64,000 nucleotides of DNA from Ahaetulla prasina (GCF_028640845.1 NC_080541.1:7160935-7224934), one strand, 5' to 3'; positions 1-11,281 are shown, numbered from the stretch's first letter. Made by a program: numbers and translations. The notes: generated from the sequence alone by a model not told the origin.

Positions 1-452
1 TTTCCTGCGTCGGATGAGAAAAGCACATCTTTGTCCTTCTGTCCTGGCCACTTTTTAAAGAGGCACGATTGAGAGAGTTTTAGCAAACTGCATCCCTGTT
101 TGATTTGGTGGCTGCAGTGCCTCAGATAGAAAGTCCATACAGAGAGTGGTGAGGACAGTGGAGACTACGAGAGAGGACTACGAGATTCTGGAAGAGCTTT
201 TTTCCCTATGCCATCCATCTGGCATAGGGAACAAACTCGCAAAATTATTTTTCTCACCATGTACATTTATACATCCGAACTGGATTGTGTTGTTCCTCTG
301 TGTCGTATATGTGGGTATATGCATAAATTGTATTTATTTATATTTTTGTCACTTTTATGTAGTGTATATTGGAGATGGTGACCCTTTGAGAGCTGTATGC
401 AACGACATTTCATTTTAAGGTATGCTGATTAGTGTACATTTAAAATGACAAT
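1..452 (+). mobile_element. LINE 3' fragment (CR1-group, TGACAATAAA-type tail)
   Basis: This is the C-terminal end of a reverse-transcriptase ORF plus 3' UTR. The reading frame is broken; a recognisable piece is RTVETTREDYEILEELF. The strip around 110-150 (cctcagatagaaagtccata) is the reverse complement of a strip in the minus-strand element at 50,775-51,250, and the 3' end (near 440) resembles the ends of that copy and of the one at 58,975-59,897. It is cut by the left window edge. Family naming is by eye only. Confidence 0.6.
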
Positions 453-469
453 ATATTTAGTCTAAGTCT

Positions 470-632
470 AAGCCTGCATTCAGAAGTTGTGGGTGCTCTA
501 TCGCTGGAGGTTTTTAAGAAGAGATTGGACAGCCATTTGTCTGAAATGGCATAGGGTCTCCTGCTTAAGAGGGGGGCTGGAGTAGAAGACCTCCAAGGTC
601 CCTTCCAAGTCTGTTATTCTGTCCCTCTTGCT
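470..632 (+). mobile_element. CR1 LINE 3' end
   Basis: The last codons read LEVFKKRLDSHLSEMA then stop, the usual CR1 ORF2 end. The 3' UTR follows (ctccaaggtcccttccaag) and closes with the CR1-like 'ttattctgt'. It is severely 5'-truncated. A paralogous copy sits in the second duplication block. Confidence 0.8.
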
Positions 633-1007
633 GTCATAACCCAAGGATTGTGTTGGTTGTTAAATGAGGACTTCATGTAGCCATAACTTCTAACTTTCCT
701 GCTGGCTTCCCCATTGACTCTGCCTCTGGGAAACTTGCAGAAATGTCAGAAATTGTGAAGGTATGATTGGAGGATGCTGCAAAAACCAGAACTCTGAAGG
801 CTGGTCATAAGTACCATTTCCTAAGCACCATTATAGCTGTGAATGATTGCTGAATGGATGGATGTAACTCAGGGGTTGAATATAATTAATCATGCCTGAT
901 CCCCTCACAAGTTCATTATTACCCAAAAGAATATTTTCTTTTTCTTCCGCTTATTTCACTGCTATTCTGCAAGATAGTTTTGCTTTCTGAATAATGTACT
1001 TTTTTAA
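633..1007. other. AT-rich non-coding DNA
   Basis: No ORF, RNA gene or recognisable transposon is seen. It is part of the duplicated block, so the same sequence recurs near 4,480-4,840. Confidence 0.6.
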
Positions 1008-1712
1008 AAACAAGTTTTTATTGATTTTTTTAATTTCCCCTCCTACACACATACGTGGTTTATGAACAGAGTATTGCCCATATCATATCTTATACAATTC
1101 AATATATTCAAATATATTTTACTTGGTTACAATTTTTGCCAGAATATTCTTTTTTCATAATTTTTATTCATTTCCTAATATTTCCTTGCTCATTTTCACT
1201 AAGTCACATCTTTCGTCCTCAAGTTTTAATTTCTCCATTTTTATTAGCATTCATTCTCTTTCATTTTTTTTAAATGTTTCTATTTTTATCTTAATATATT
1301 CAAGTACATTCGTGGTTGCCTTTCTTCCATTTCATCTTTTCCTTTTCACAGCAATCCTTTCTTCTCCTTCTCACTCCTCTTCACCCCTTCTTTCATCCTA
1401 CCTACTTTCTTCTCTCCTCTCCTACTCCTTCGCTACTTCCCCTTCCTTTCTCCCCTCCTCCCTACTTCCTCCTTACCTAACCTTCTCTCCTACTCTTATT
1501 TCCCCTACCTTTCCTCCTCTCCTCTTCCATTTCTTCTTTCTCTCTCCCTCCTTCTCCCTTTCCATCTCTCTCCTTCTTCTTATCTCTCTCCATTGCTGTA
1601 TTTATTTTCATTTCAATGTTTCTGGTGTCCAGACAACCCCAATTTTCTCATTTATTGAGTATATTTCTCAAATCTCCCCTCATATATTTTAGTTATTAAT
1701 ATGAACAATGTA
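1008..1712 (-). mobile_element. L1 LINE 3' UTR (pyrimidine-rich on +)
   Basis: The segment opens with 'ttttttaaaaacaagttttt', a poly(A) tail on the minus strand, and runs into a long CT-rich tract that corresponds to the G-rich polypurine 3' UTR typical of L1. The long plus-strand frame across it (1,123-1,692) is only stop-poor pyrimidine sequence, not a gene. Confidence 0.6.
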
Positions 1713-1734
1713 CTTTTGAGCTTGCAATATTCTT

Positions 1735-1971
1735 TTTTTTTTTAATTGAAAAAGTTTTACAAATTTCCCCTTTCCCCCTCCTCCCTTTCCCCCTCCCCTT
1801 TCCCCGCTCCCCTTTCCCCCTCCCCTTCCCCTCCCCCCCTCGACTTCCCGGAACAAACACAAGGTATAGTAAAAATAAAACAAACATATACTAAAAAATT
1901 TTCCTTCCTAACTAAAATATAATCCTACAATTCTCATCAATTCCTAACTTCCCCCAAAACAATCAAAAATA
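1735..1971 (-). mobile_element. Short L1 3' end with target-site duplication
   Basis: A T-run followed by C-rich DNA is flanked by a perfect 17-bp direct repeat, gagcttgcaatattctt, at 1,718-1,734 and 1,972-1,988. This is a classical 5'-truncated L1 insertion. The same insertion with the same duplicated target is in block copy 2, so it predates the block duplication. Confidence 0.85.
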
Positions 1972-2191
1972 GAGCTTGCAATATTCTTGTGGGTGATACA
2001 GCTGGGTTATTTTTCCCACGGGATGGTATATTGTTAACTAATTCAAACTGTGGGAAGTTGGTGTTGCTAGAAGGATTGCAGGTAGCAAATTGTGCACGCT
2101 AAAAAATACAAATATTTCCTGTAATTGCACGCTTAACTGAGTTCAAAATAAGCCTTATTTTAGGAGGCTCTTAGCCTGAGTCTGCATTATA

Positions 2192-2640
2192 TAGAATAGA
2201 ATTTTATTGGCCAAGTGGGATTGGACACACAAGGAATTTGTCTTGGTGCATATGCTCTCAGTGTACATAAAAGAAAAGATACCTTCATCAAGGTACAACA
2301 TTTACAACACAATTGATGGTCAATATATCAATATAAATCATAAGGATTGCCAGCAACAAGTTATAGTCATACAGTCATAAGTGGAAAGAGATTGGTGATG
2401 GGAACGATGAGACGATTAATAGTAGTGCAGATTCAGTAAATAGTCTGACAGTGTTGAGGGAATTATTTGTTTAGCAGAGTGATGGCCTTCGGGAAAAAAC
2501 TGTTCTTGTGTCTAGTTGTTCTGGTGCGCAGAGCGTCGTTTTGAGGGTAGGAGTTGAAACAGTTTATGTCCAGGATGCGAGTGATCTGCAAATATTTTCA
2601 CGGCCCTCTTCTTGATATTGCTAATATTATTTATTAAATA
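2192..2640 (-). mobile_element. AATAG-tailed CR1/L3-like LINE, 3' part
   Basis: The 3' end is at the left (tagaatagaattttattggc). Reading leftward on the minus strand, the ORF end (KNSFFPKAITLLNK then stop) is followed by the 3' UTR. Other copies lie at 6,046, 9,225, 13,816, 15,786, 33,405 and 43,363. This is the kind of snake LINE known to seed (AATAG)n microsatellites. Confidence 0.8.
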
Positions 2641-3283
2641 TTATTTATTGCTAATATTATTTATTAAACCAAACCCAATAATGCAAATCCTAAAGCTTAA
2701 TGCAGCATTCCAGATGCAGCTATTCCATTATTTTTCAACATGGATTTAATACACCAAAGGACATTACATGTATTGTCAAACATGAATAAATAAATATATA
2801 GGTGTGAACGCTGTAATGGGAGAAGATTGAAAAAAAGAAAAGTAGGTTTAAAAAAGATGCATGAAGACCTTCTCATTCGCTTCCTTCACCATCAGAATTT
2901 TTCACTGGGATCAATAAATAAGACTTCCAGGTATTAATTCTAATATTCTTTAACTGCCCGTATTAAATTTCTTGAAAACTCTGGGCATAAATTAATTTTG
3001 CCTCCTGCTTTCCCATTTGCAGGGCAGCATAAAAGGAACTGAAACATTTAATTTATTTCTTATTAGATTTCTTTTAATCCCACCTTTATTACTTTATGAA
3101 TAACTCAAGGTAGTGAACATTCATAATACTATCTCCTCCTTTTTTCCCCACATAACAATAAACTTGTGAGGTGAGTTGGGCTGAGAGAGAGTGATTGGTC
3201 CAGAGTCACCCAGCTGGCTTTCATGCTTAAGGCAAGACTAGAACTCACAATATCTTGGTGATTGGCCCAAAGTCACCCAGCTG
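2641..3283. other. AT-rich non-coding DNA
   Basis: It holds a direct repeat of 'attatttattaaa' next to the LINE and ends in a 67-bp tandem repeat beginning at 3,211 and 3,278. No gene is seen. Confidence 0.6.
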
Positions 3284-4298
3284 TGCGGATGACACCCAGC
3301 TGTACTTTTCTACACGGACCACCCCAACGGCTATCGAGTGCTGTCCCGGTGTCTGGAGGCCGTCGGGTCTGGATGGGGAGAAACAGGCTCAAGCTCAATC
3401 CCGCCAAGACAGAGTGGCTGTGGATGCGGCATCCCGGTACAGTCAGCTAAATCCGGCTGACCATCGGTGGCGAGTCATTGGCCCCGATGGAAGGGTCGCA
3501 ACAGCGTCCTCCTGGATGAGCGGCTGTCTCTAGAAGATCATTTGACGGCCGTCTCCAGGAGAGCGTTCTACCAGGTTCGCCTGGTACGCCAGTTGCGCCT
3601 TTCTGGACCGGGATGCCTATGCACGGTCACTCACGCACTCGTGACGTCTTGCCTGGATTACTGCAATGCTCTCTACATGGGGCTCCCCTTGAAGGGCATC
3701 CGGAGGCTACAGTTAGTCAGAATGCGGCTGCGGGTGATAGATGGAGCCCTCGTGGCTCCCGCAACACCCATCCTGCGCAGACTGCACTGGCTACCTGTGG
3801 CCTTCGGTGCGCTTCAAGGTTTGGTGACCACCTTTAAAGCGCTCCATGGCATTGGGCGGGTTATTCTGGGACCGCCTACTGCTACCGAATACCTCTCACC
3901 GACCCATGCGCTCTCATAGAGAGGGTCTCCTCAGGGTGCCATCAGCGAGGCAATGTCGTCTGGCGACGCCCAGGGGAAGGGCCTTCTCTGTGGGGGCTCC
4001 CACCCTCTGGAACGAACTACCCCCCGGACTTCGTCAGCTTCCGGACCTTCGGACCTTCCGCCGCGGGCTTAAAACATACTTATTTAATTGTGCAGGACTG
4101 AGCTAGATTTTAAACTTATGGTTTTAATTGGGTTTTATTTTTATATTTTAATTAACGGGCTTTTAGAATAAGTTTTTTAATTGCTTTTATATTGTATTGT
4201 ATTGTATTTATGTGTTTTTAAGTGCCTGTGAACCGCCCTGAGTCCTTCGGGAGATAGGGCGGTATATAAATATGATTAAATAAATAAATAAATAAATA
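3284..4298 (+). mobile_element. L2-clade LINE, 5'-truncated
   Basis: It starts inside the reverse-transcriptase palm (CADDTQLYFSTR, the YADD box with C for Y) and continues through a frameshifted C-terminus (RLHWLPVAF, RAFSVGAPTLWNELPPGL, LKTYLF). The 3' UTR contains the hairpin at 4,233-4,262 and ends in (AAAT)n. It sits exactly between the two duplicated blocks, sharing 'cagctg' with the left one. Confidence 0.85.
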
Positions 4299-4317
4299 AA
4301 TTTAGTCTAAGTCTAAG

Positions 4318-4478
4318 CCTGCATTCATAAGTTGTGGATGCTCCATCACTGAAGGTTTTTAAGAAGAGATTGGACAGCCATTTGTCTGAAATGGCATAGG
4401 GTCTCCTGCTTAAGCGGGGGGCTGGAGTAGAAGACCTCCAAGGTCCCTTCCAAGTCTGTTATTCTGTCCCTCTTGCGG
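4318..4478 (+). mobile_element. CR1 LINE 3' end (copy 2)
   Basis: Same CR1 terminus as at 470-632, with a few substitutions. Confidence 0.8.
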
Positions 4479-4842
4479 TCATAACCCAAGGATTGTGTTG
4501 GTTGTTAAATGAGGACTTCATGTAACCGTAACTTCTAACTTTCCTGCTGGCTTCCCCATTGACTCTGCCTCTGGGAAACTTGCAGAAATGTCAGAAATTG
4601 TGAAGGTATGATTGGAGGATGCTGCAAAAACCAGAACTCTGAAGGCTGCTCATAAGTACCATTTCCTAAGCACCATTATAGCTGTGAATGATTGCTGAAT
4701 GGATGGGTGTAACTCAAGGGTTGAATATAATTAATCATGCCTGATCCCCTCACAAGTTCATTATTACCCAAAAGAATATTTTCTTTTTCTTCCGCTTATT
4801 TCACTGCTATTCTGCAGGATAGTTTTGCTTTCTGAATAATGT

Positions 4843-5562
4843 ACTTTTTTAAAAACAAGTTTTTATTGATTTTTTTAATTTCCCCTCCTACACACATACG
4901 TGGTTTATGAACAGAGTATTGGCCATATCATATCTTATACAATTCAATATATTCAAATATATTTTACTTGGTTACAATTTTTGCCAGAATATTCTTTTTT
5001 CATAATTTTTATTCATTTCCTAATATTTCCTTGCTCATTTCACTAAGTCACATCTTCTTTCAGCCTCAAGTTCTAATTTCTCTATTTTTATTAGTATTCA
5101 TTCTCTTTCATTCTTTTTTTTTTAACTGTTTCAATTTTTAACTTAATATATTCAAATATATTCGGAGTTACCTTTCTTCCATTTCATCTTTTCCTTTTCA
5201 CAGCAATCCTTTCTTCTCCTTCTCACTCCTCTTCCTCCCTTCTTTCATCTCCCTACTTTCTTCTCTCCTCTCCTACTCCTTCTCTACTTCCCCTTCCTTT
5301 CTCCCTCTCTTCCCTACTTCCTCCCTGTCTAACCTTCTCTCCTACTCTTATTTCCCCTACCTTTCCTCCTCTCCTCTTCCATTTCTTCTTTCTCTCTCCC
5401 TCTTTCTCCCTTTCCATCTCTCTCCTTCTTCTTATCTTATTATTACATTGCTGTATTTATTTTCATTTCAATGTTTCTGGTGTCCAGACAACCCCAATTT
5501 TCTCATTTATTGAGTATATTTCTCAAATCTCCCCTCATATATTTTAGTTATTAATATGAACA
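4843..5562 (-). mobile_element. L1 3' UTR (copy 2)
   Basis: Paralogue of 1,008-1,712. The pyrimidine tract has diverged more than its surroundings. Confidence 0.6.
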
Positions 5563-5589
5563 ATGTACTTTTGAGCTTGCAATATTCTT

Positions 5590-5833
5590 TTTTTTTTTAT
5601 TGAAAAAGTTTTACAAATTTCCCTTTAGCCCCTCCTCCCTTTACCCCTCCCCTTTCCCCGCTCCCCTTTCCCCTCCCCTTCCCTTCACAAACCCCCTCCC
5701 CTCGACTTCCCAGAACAAATACAAGGTATAGTAAAAATAAAACAAACATATACTAAAAAAATTTCCTTCCTAACTAAAATATAATCCTACAATTCTCATC
5801 AATTCCTAACTTCCCCCAAAACAATCAAAAATA
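5590..5833 (-). mobile_element. Short L1 3' end with TSD (copy 2)
   Basis: Same insertion as at 1,735-1,971, with the 17-bp target repeat at 5,573-5,589 and 5,834-5,850. Confidence 0.85.
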
Positions 5834-6045
5834 GAGCTTGCAATATTCTTGTGGGTGATACAGCTGGGTTATTTTTCCCACGGGATGGTATATTGTTAAC
5901 TAATTCAAACTGTGGGAAGTTGGTGTTGCTAGAAGGATTGCAGGTAGCAAATTGTGCACACTAAAAAATACAAATATTTCCTGTAATTGCACGCTTAACT
6001 GAGTTCAAAATAAGCCTTATTTTAGGAGGCTCTTAGCCTGAGTCT

Positions 6046-6487
6046 GCATTATATAGAATAGAATTTTATTGGCCAAGTGGGATTGGACACACAAGGAATT
6101 TGTCTTGGTGCATATGCTCTCAGTGTACATAAAAGAAAAGATACCTTCATTAAGGTACAACATTTACAACACAATTGATGGTCAATATATCAATATAAAT
6201 CATAAGGATTGCCAGCAACAAGTTATAGTCATACAGTCATAAGTGGAAAGAGATTGGTGATGGGAACGATGAGACGATTAATAGTAGTGCAGATTCAGTA
6301 AATAGTCTGACAGTGTTGAGGGAATTATTTGTTTAGCAGAGTGATGGCCTTCGGGAAAAAACTGTTCTTGTGTCTAGTTGTTCTGGTGCGCAGAGCGTCG
6401 TTTTGAGGGTAGGAGTTGAAACAGTTTATGTCCAGGATGCGAGTGATCTGCAAATATTTTCACGGCCCTCTTCTTGATATTGCTAAT
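6046..6487 (-). mobile_element. AATAG-tailed LINE (copy 2)
   Basis: Paralogue of 2,192-2,640, nearly identical. Confidence 0.8.
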
Positions 6488-7072
6488 ATTATTTATTAAA
6501 TATTATTTATTGCTAATATTATTTATTAAACCAAACCCAATAATGCAAATCCTAAAGCTTAATGCAGCATTCCAGATGCAGCTATTCCATTATTTTTCAA
6601 CATGGATTTAATACACCAAAGGACATTACATGTATTGTCAAACATGAATAAATAAATATATAGGTGTGAACGCTGTAATGGGAGAAGATTGAAAAAAAGA
6701 AAAGTAGGTTTAAAAAAGATGCTTGAAGACCTTCTCATTCGCTTCCTTCACCATCAGAATTTTTCACTGGGATCAATAAATAAAACTTCCAGGTATTAAT
6801 TCTAGTTGTCTTTAACTGCCCGTATTAAATTTCTTGAAAACTCTGGGCATAAATTAATTTTGCCTCCTGCTTTCCCATTTGCAGGGCAGCATGAAAGGAA
6901 CTGAAACATTTAATTTATTTCTTATTAGATTTCTTTTAATCCCACCTTTATTACTTTATGAATAACTCAAGGTAGTGAACATTCATAATACTATCTCCTC
7001 CTTTTCCCCCCACATAACAATAAACTTGTGAGGTGAGTTGGGCTGAGAGAGAGTGATTGGTCCAGAGTCACC

Positions 7073-7225
7073 CAGCTGGCTTTCATGCTTAAGGCAAGAC
7101 TAGAACTCACAATCTCTTGGTGATTGGCCCAAAGTCACCCAGCTGGCTTTCATGCCTAAGGCAAGACTAGAACTCACAATCTCCTGGTACTTGGCCCAAA
7201 GTCACTCAGTTGGTTTTCATGTCAA
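7073..7225. repeat. 67-bp tandem repeat, 2+ units
   Basis: Units begin at 7,073, 7,140 and 7,207 (cagctggctttcatg...), a period of 67 bp, with the last unit partial. The corresponding array at 3,211 is interrupted by the L2 fragment after one unit. Confidence 0.85.
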
Positions 7226-7326
7226 AGCCTACAGCAGACTTCTGAATCACTGCACATTAAGGAATGCATGTATCTGTTGTTTGGAGATGTTTGCATAGCT
7301 GATGCATTTATACTTAAACCATGTAC

Positions 7327-7685
7327 AGGTAGCCTTCGACTTACAGCTGTTCATTTAGTGACCGTTCAAAGTTAGAATGGCACTGAAAAAAGTGATTTAT
7401 GATCGTTTTTTCACAGTCGCGACCTTCCTAGCATCTCCATGACCACATGATCAAAATTCAGCTGTTTGGCAACTGGTTCATATTTATGATGCCTGGAGTG
7501 TCCCGGGGTCACATGATCCCCTTTTGCGACCTACTGACAAGCATGGGGAAACTTCACAACAGCAGTGCTTCATTGAACAAATGTGGCGAGTAAAGTCGTA
7601 ACATGGGCAAAACTCACTCCACAAAATGTCTCACTTAACCACATCAATTTTGGGCTCGACTGGGGTCGTAAGTTGAGGACTAGCT
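7327..7685. mobile_element. MITE with GTAGTCCTCGACTTAC-type inverted ends
   Basis: The left end 'caggtagccttcgacttaca' is an inverted match to the right end 'gtaagttgaggactagc'. The interior is the diagnostic 'tcacttaac... gatcacatgacc' sequence found in at least nine places in this window. It is non-autonomous; no transposase is present. Confidence 0.75.
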
Positions 7686-7842
7686 TGCAATTTGCTCCAC
7701 TTTGTCACGTGAATGTGTCTTACCTTCTGCCTGCCCCCCCCACCCACAACAGGAAGCCGGATCAACCAATCAGCATGCAGGACGTGAATCGCCACACAAC
7801 GGGAAGTTGTGACGTGGGAGGTGTACACCCAATAAGTTGCAA

Positions 7843-8625
7843 CCTGTATCGCGCTCTGGAACAGAGATCTCCAACCTTGGTCCCTTTAAGACTTGTGGAC
7901 TTCAACGCCCAGAGTCCCTCAGCCAGCAAAGCTGGCTGAGGAACTCTGGGAGTTGAAATCCACAAGTCTTAAAGGGACCAAGGTTGGAGACCCCTGCTCT
8001 AGAAAGAGATCCTAAAACAGCATCTAGTGTGACTAAAAAGGCCAATTCGGGACTTTGACACTGAGGGCAGATACATTCTGTCCCCTGCCCAGCCCCCAGA
8101 TTTCGCTGGTTCCGGGACTGCCTTTTTGCCTCAGCCAGCTGAACAAATGTCTCTTCGAATTGGAGAAGGCTATGCTGCGTTTTTTAGCCTCCAAGCTGAG
8201 CGATCGGAGGTCAAGGTTTCCCAAGTTGTTAATGTCCATTCCCAGAGCCTTTAGGTCCCCCTTGCAGATATCCTTATATCGCAGCTGTGGTCTCCCTCTG
8301 AGGCTCTTTCCCTGCACTAATTCTCCATACAGGAGATCTTTCGGAATCCGACCATCAGCCATGACGTTCCAAGACTGCGCTATCTGGAACCTTGTCCTGC
8401 CAGGTGATGCCAAAAATACGTCGGAGACGGCGCATATGAAAAGTGTTTAACTTTCTCTCCTGCCGTGCGTAAAGGGTCCAAGACTCACTGCAGTACAAGA
8501 GTGTGCTCAGGACACAGGCTTTATAGACCTGGATCTTTGTATGTTCCGTCAGATTCTTATTAAGCCATACTCTTTTTGTAAGTCTGGAAAATGTGGTGGC
8601 TGCTTTACCAATACGTTTATTCAGT
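7843..8625 (-). mobile_element. RTE-like LINE reverse-transcriptase C-terminal fragment
   Basis: Read on the minus strand, the fragment encodes LNKRIGKAATTFSRLTKRVW, then VLSTLLYCSESWTLYARQER, RIFGITWQDKVP and GRIPKDLLYGELV, a non-LTR retrotransposon C-terminus. Frames are broken and the middle is shortened. A hairpin MITE (7,862-7,996) has inserted into it. A shorter piece of the same LINE is at 18,636-19,303. Confidence 0.75.
7862..7996. mobile_element. hAT-type hairpin MITE
   Basis: Nearly the whole element is a palindrome: ends cag...tctccaacctt / aaggttggagacccctg, centre 'cagccagcaaagctggctg'. The 8-bp target duplication is ctctggaa (7,854-7,861) and ctctagaa (7,997-8,004). Confidence 0.85.
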
Positions 8626-8753
8626 GACTCACTTAACAACCGGGGCAAGAAAGATCGTAAATTGGGGCCAAACTCACTGAACAAAATGTCTCGCTTAGCC
8701 AAGGAGATGTAGGGCTCAACTGTGGCCATAAGTCGAGGACTACCTGTACCTTA
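8626..8753. mobile_element. Right arm of a CCTCGACTTAC-type MITE
   Basis: It runs from 'tgactcacttaac' to 'gtcgaggactacctgta'. It abuts the RTE-like LINE fragment directly, so the LINE probably interrupted or replaced the left arm. Confidence 0.65.
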
Positions 8754-9224
8754 ACCGCTAACCAAACCGGCTCCCCTGGGCAGCTGCGTTAAGTGAGCAG
8801 TAAGGAGGTATATACAGCTTCCTGTTCGTGCTGCCACATGACAAAACTGGAACCAACATCTGACAGTCTTGGAGAACTGCCAATTCCCTGGCACCATCCA
8901 TTCTTTGCTTTAGCCTTGTCTCTTTCGTTCTATGGAACCGTAGGGTACTACCCTAGGCATTCACAGTGATCCCACACAACCAGTGTGAACCCACAACAAT
9001 GCCGTGCAGAGCCCAGCTGTGCTCCTGGCACTGGTAGCCACAAGTGAGTGGGAGGCGGAAGGGGGCATGGCTCCAAACAGCCTATTATTTGGGCCTTCGA
9101 TTTAGAGGGGATTCTGCTTCCGGGTTACTATTAGCCTGTGTGTAATTTTTGCTCACTCTTTATTTGTGAATTCCTCAGAGGATTCATTTAACGGCTAGGA
9201 AAGGAATCATCCATTGCATAAATT
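8754..9224. other. Non-coding DNA, no recognised feature
   Basis: Mixed-composition DNA without an ORF worth reporting or a recognisable repeat. Confidence 0.5.
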
Positions 9225-9670
9225 GGGTAGAATAGAATAGAATAGAATTTTGTTTTATTGGCCAAATGTGATTGGACACACAAGGAATTTGTCTTAGTGC
9301 ATATGCTCTCAGTGTACATAAAAAAAAAGATACGTTCATCAAGGTACAATACTTACAACACTTAATGATAGTCATAGGCTACAAATAAGCAATGAGGAAA
9401 CTATCAATATCAATATAAATTGTAAGGATACAAGCAACAAAGTTACAGTCATAAGTGGAAAGAGATGGGTGATGAAAACGATGAGAAGATTAATACTAGT
9501 GCAGATTCAGTAAATAGTTTGACAGTGTTGAGGGAATTATTTGTTTAGCAGAGTGATGGCGTTTGGGAAAAAACTGTTCTTGTGTCTAGTTGTTCTGGTG
9601 TGCAGTGCTCTATAGCGTCGTTTTGAGGATAGGAGTTGAAACAGTTTATGTCCTGGATGCGAGGGCAAGC
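9225..9670 (-). mobile_element. AATAG-tailed LINE, 3' part
   Basis: It begins with a short (AATAG)3 array at 9,229-9,247 and carries the same 3' UTR and ORF end as the copy at 2,192. It diverges from the duplicated-block copies, so it is an independent insertion. Confidence 0.8.
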
Positions 9671-9799
9671 AATTGTATATAAACAAGAAAACCTCACACT
9701 CACTCACACTGATGGTGTTACCTAATCAGATAATGAATCAAACAAACTCAGACAGCACCAAAGGACCCCAGAGTAACCATTCACATTAAATGTCTTAGT

Positions 9800-9962
9800 C
9801 ACGGGTCAGTTCTTCTTACCTTTACTACCGGTTCGTAACGGGATCGCGTGCACGCTGAGCTTCTCTGCATGCGCAGATCACCTAAGACAACATCCGGGTC
9901 GGTGGGTGGAGCCTCCTACCGGTTTTACAGAACCGGTCTGAACTGGAGGCAACCCACCACTG
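9800..9962. mobile_element. hAT-type MITE ('accggtt' family)
   Basis: 163 bp, flanked by a perfect 8-bp duplication gtcttagt (9,792-9,799 and 9,963-9,970). It is rich in 'accggtt' motifs and ends in '...aacccaccactg'. Relatives lie at 10,501, 15,006, 27,771, 52,231 and 61,269. Confidence 0.8.
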
Positions 9963-9995
9963 GTCTTAGTTTAACCCCCTGGTTTACGTCAAATA

Positions 9996-10262
9996 ACTGA
10001 CCTTCGGACTTTTCGCCGCGAACTGAAAACATATCTGTTTGTTCGTGCGGGGCTTTCTTAAATTGTTTAGTTTTAAACTTTCTTTCTGGTTTTAATTGGG
10101 GTTTTTTAGTTTTTAAACTATGCCACACTGTATAATAAGTTTTTTAAATTTTATTTTAACTGTACATTGTTTCTTTTTACTTTGGCTGTACACCGCCCTG
10201 AGTCCTTCGGGAGAAGGGCGGTTTATAAATCTAATAAAATAAATAAATAAATAAATTAATTA
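9996..10262 (+). mobile_element. L2-clade LINE 3' end
   Basis: Only the last codons (LRTFRRELKTYLF type), the 3' UTR with the hairpin at 10,193-10,221, and an (AAAT)n tail remain. Confidence 0.85.
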
Positions 10263-10500
10263 ATTAATAATAATATTGTCCTGACAGAATCATATTTTCA
10301 TTACAGATTCAGCATAGCTGCTAAAACAGTTATGTTTGACTTCAGAGAAATTGCAATTATTTCAGCTCTCCTTTCTTCTTATATTTTAAATCAAGGACAA
10401 AGTCGATGCCTTGAAAGGTGATTCTCTTTCTTTAAAATTATAAATGTCTACTCTGGGAAAGAAAAGACAAAAGAGAACTTACCTTCAATATATCATGTTC

Positions 10501-10838
10501 CAGCGGTGGGTTCAGTGGTAAAATCCTACCGGTTCGCACCAGTTCAGACGAACCGGTAGTGATAAAATCTACCGGTTCGTCTGAAGCAGTATTTCTGACA
10601 ATCAGCTGTGCCACGCGATTTATATTCGCTAGAAAGCACAAAATCCTGCTTTCTAGCGAATCTAAATCACGCGGTACAGCTGTTCCCCGTTTCGTTGTTC
10701 TACTTACCTTCAAACGGCTCCTTTTTGTCACGTGAAGCGCGTTTGGTGTGCATTGTGCATGCACACGCATGAGTCTGACGCGCACCACACATGGGCGGGC
10801 AGCAAACCGGTAGCGACCTGCGGAGGATTTCACCACTG
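10501..10838. mobile_element. 'accggtt' family MITE with internal hairpin
   Basis: The left end 'cagcggtgggttcagtgg' and the right end 'gatttcaccactg' are imperfect inverted repeats. Inside, 10,618-10,676 is a long imperfect palindrome (cgcgattta...tcgctagaaagc / gctttctagcga...aaatcacgcg). No clear target duplication is seen. Confidence 0.6.
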
Positions 10839-11138
10839 GTCGGGTTTCACATATGCTTATCACCGGTTCGCCGCAGGTACCCTTGCTTTGCACGTGTGCC
10901 TTCTGCACAGGCGCCCGGCCTTCCAAGCATGCGCCCGGCCTCGAAAACTTAGACGACATTACGCTGGGGCAGGGGGGCACTCGCCGCTACCAGTTCGCCT
11001 GAATACAAACCAGCTGAATACCATCTCTCTCGAGCTCCTTGAACAAGAAGGAAGCCTTCTTTCCTTCAGTAAATTCCTAGCAGGGACACGGGGGAGGAAG
11101 GGAATAAATATGGGGGGCAGAATAGATATGGTCTATAG
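10839..11138. other. GC-rich DNA related to the 'accggtt' MITEs
   Basis: It repeats short motifs of the preceding element (caccggttcgccgcagg, catgcgcccggcc), so it is probably a second decayed copy. No gene is seen. Confidence 0.4.
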
Positions 11139-11273
11139 CAGGGGTCTTCAACCTTGGCAACTTTAAGCCTGGCGGACTTTAACTCCCAGAACTCCCCAGC
11201 CAGCTTTGCTGGCTGGGGGGTTCTGGGAGTTAAAGTCCGCCAGGCTTAAAGTTGTCACGGTTGGAGACCCCTG
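11139..11273. mobile_element. hAT-type hairpin MITE
   Basis: Same palindromic family as 7,862-7,996. Target duplication gtctatag (11,131-11,138) / gtctacag (11,274-11,281). Confidence 0.85.
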
Positions 11274-11281
11274 GTCTACAG

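Larger units (their letters stand above)
453..3283. repeat. Direct duplication 1, copy 1 (~2.8 kb)
   Basis: This block recurs at 4,299-7,145 in the same order and orientation, including the same CR1 end, two L1 3' ends, AATAG-type LINE and flanking AT-rich DNA. Differences are scattered substitutions and small indels in the pyrimidine tracts. Both copies begin at 'tttagtctaagtctaagcct'. Copy 1 stops at 'cagctg' inside a 67-bp tandem repeat, where an L2 fragment begins. Confidence 0.9.
4299..7145. repeat. Direct duplication 1, copy 2
   Basis: Second copy of the 453-3,283 block, offset ~3,850 bp. The nested elements are in the same order. Beyond 7,145 this copy continues into the intact 67-bp tandem repeat, so it keeps the uninterrupted right edge. 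Confidence 0.9.

Noticed and set aside
1123..1692. 189-codon plus-strand ORF rich in Ser/Phe/Leu
   Set aside because: It is translation of a pyrimidine tract, the antisense of an L1 3' UTR, and its paralogous copy does not keep the frame.
7073..7225. CRISPR-like spaced repeat
   Set aside because: It is a contiguous 67-bp tandem repeat with no unique spacers, in a vertebrate genome.
8055..8450. 131-codon plus-strand ORF
   Set aside because: It is the antisense of the RTE-like LINE reverse-transcriptase fragment read on the minus strand.
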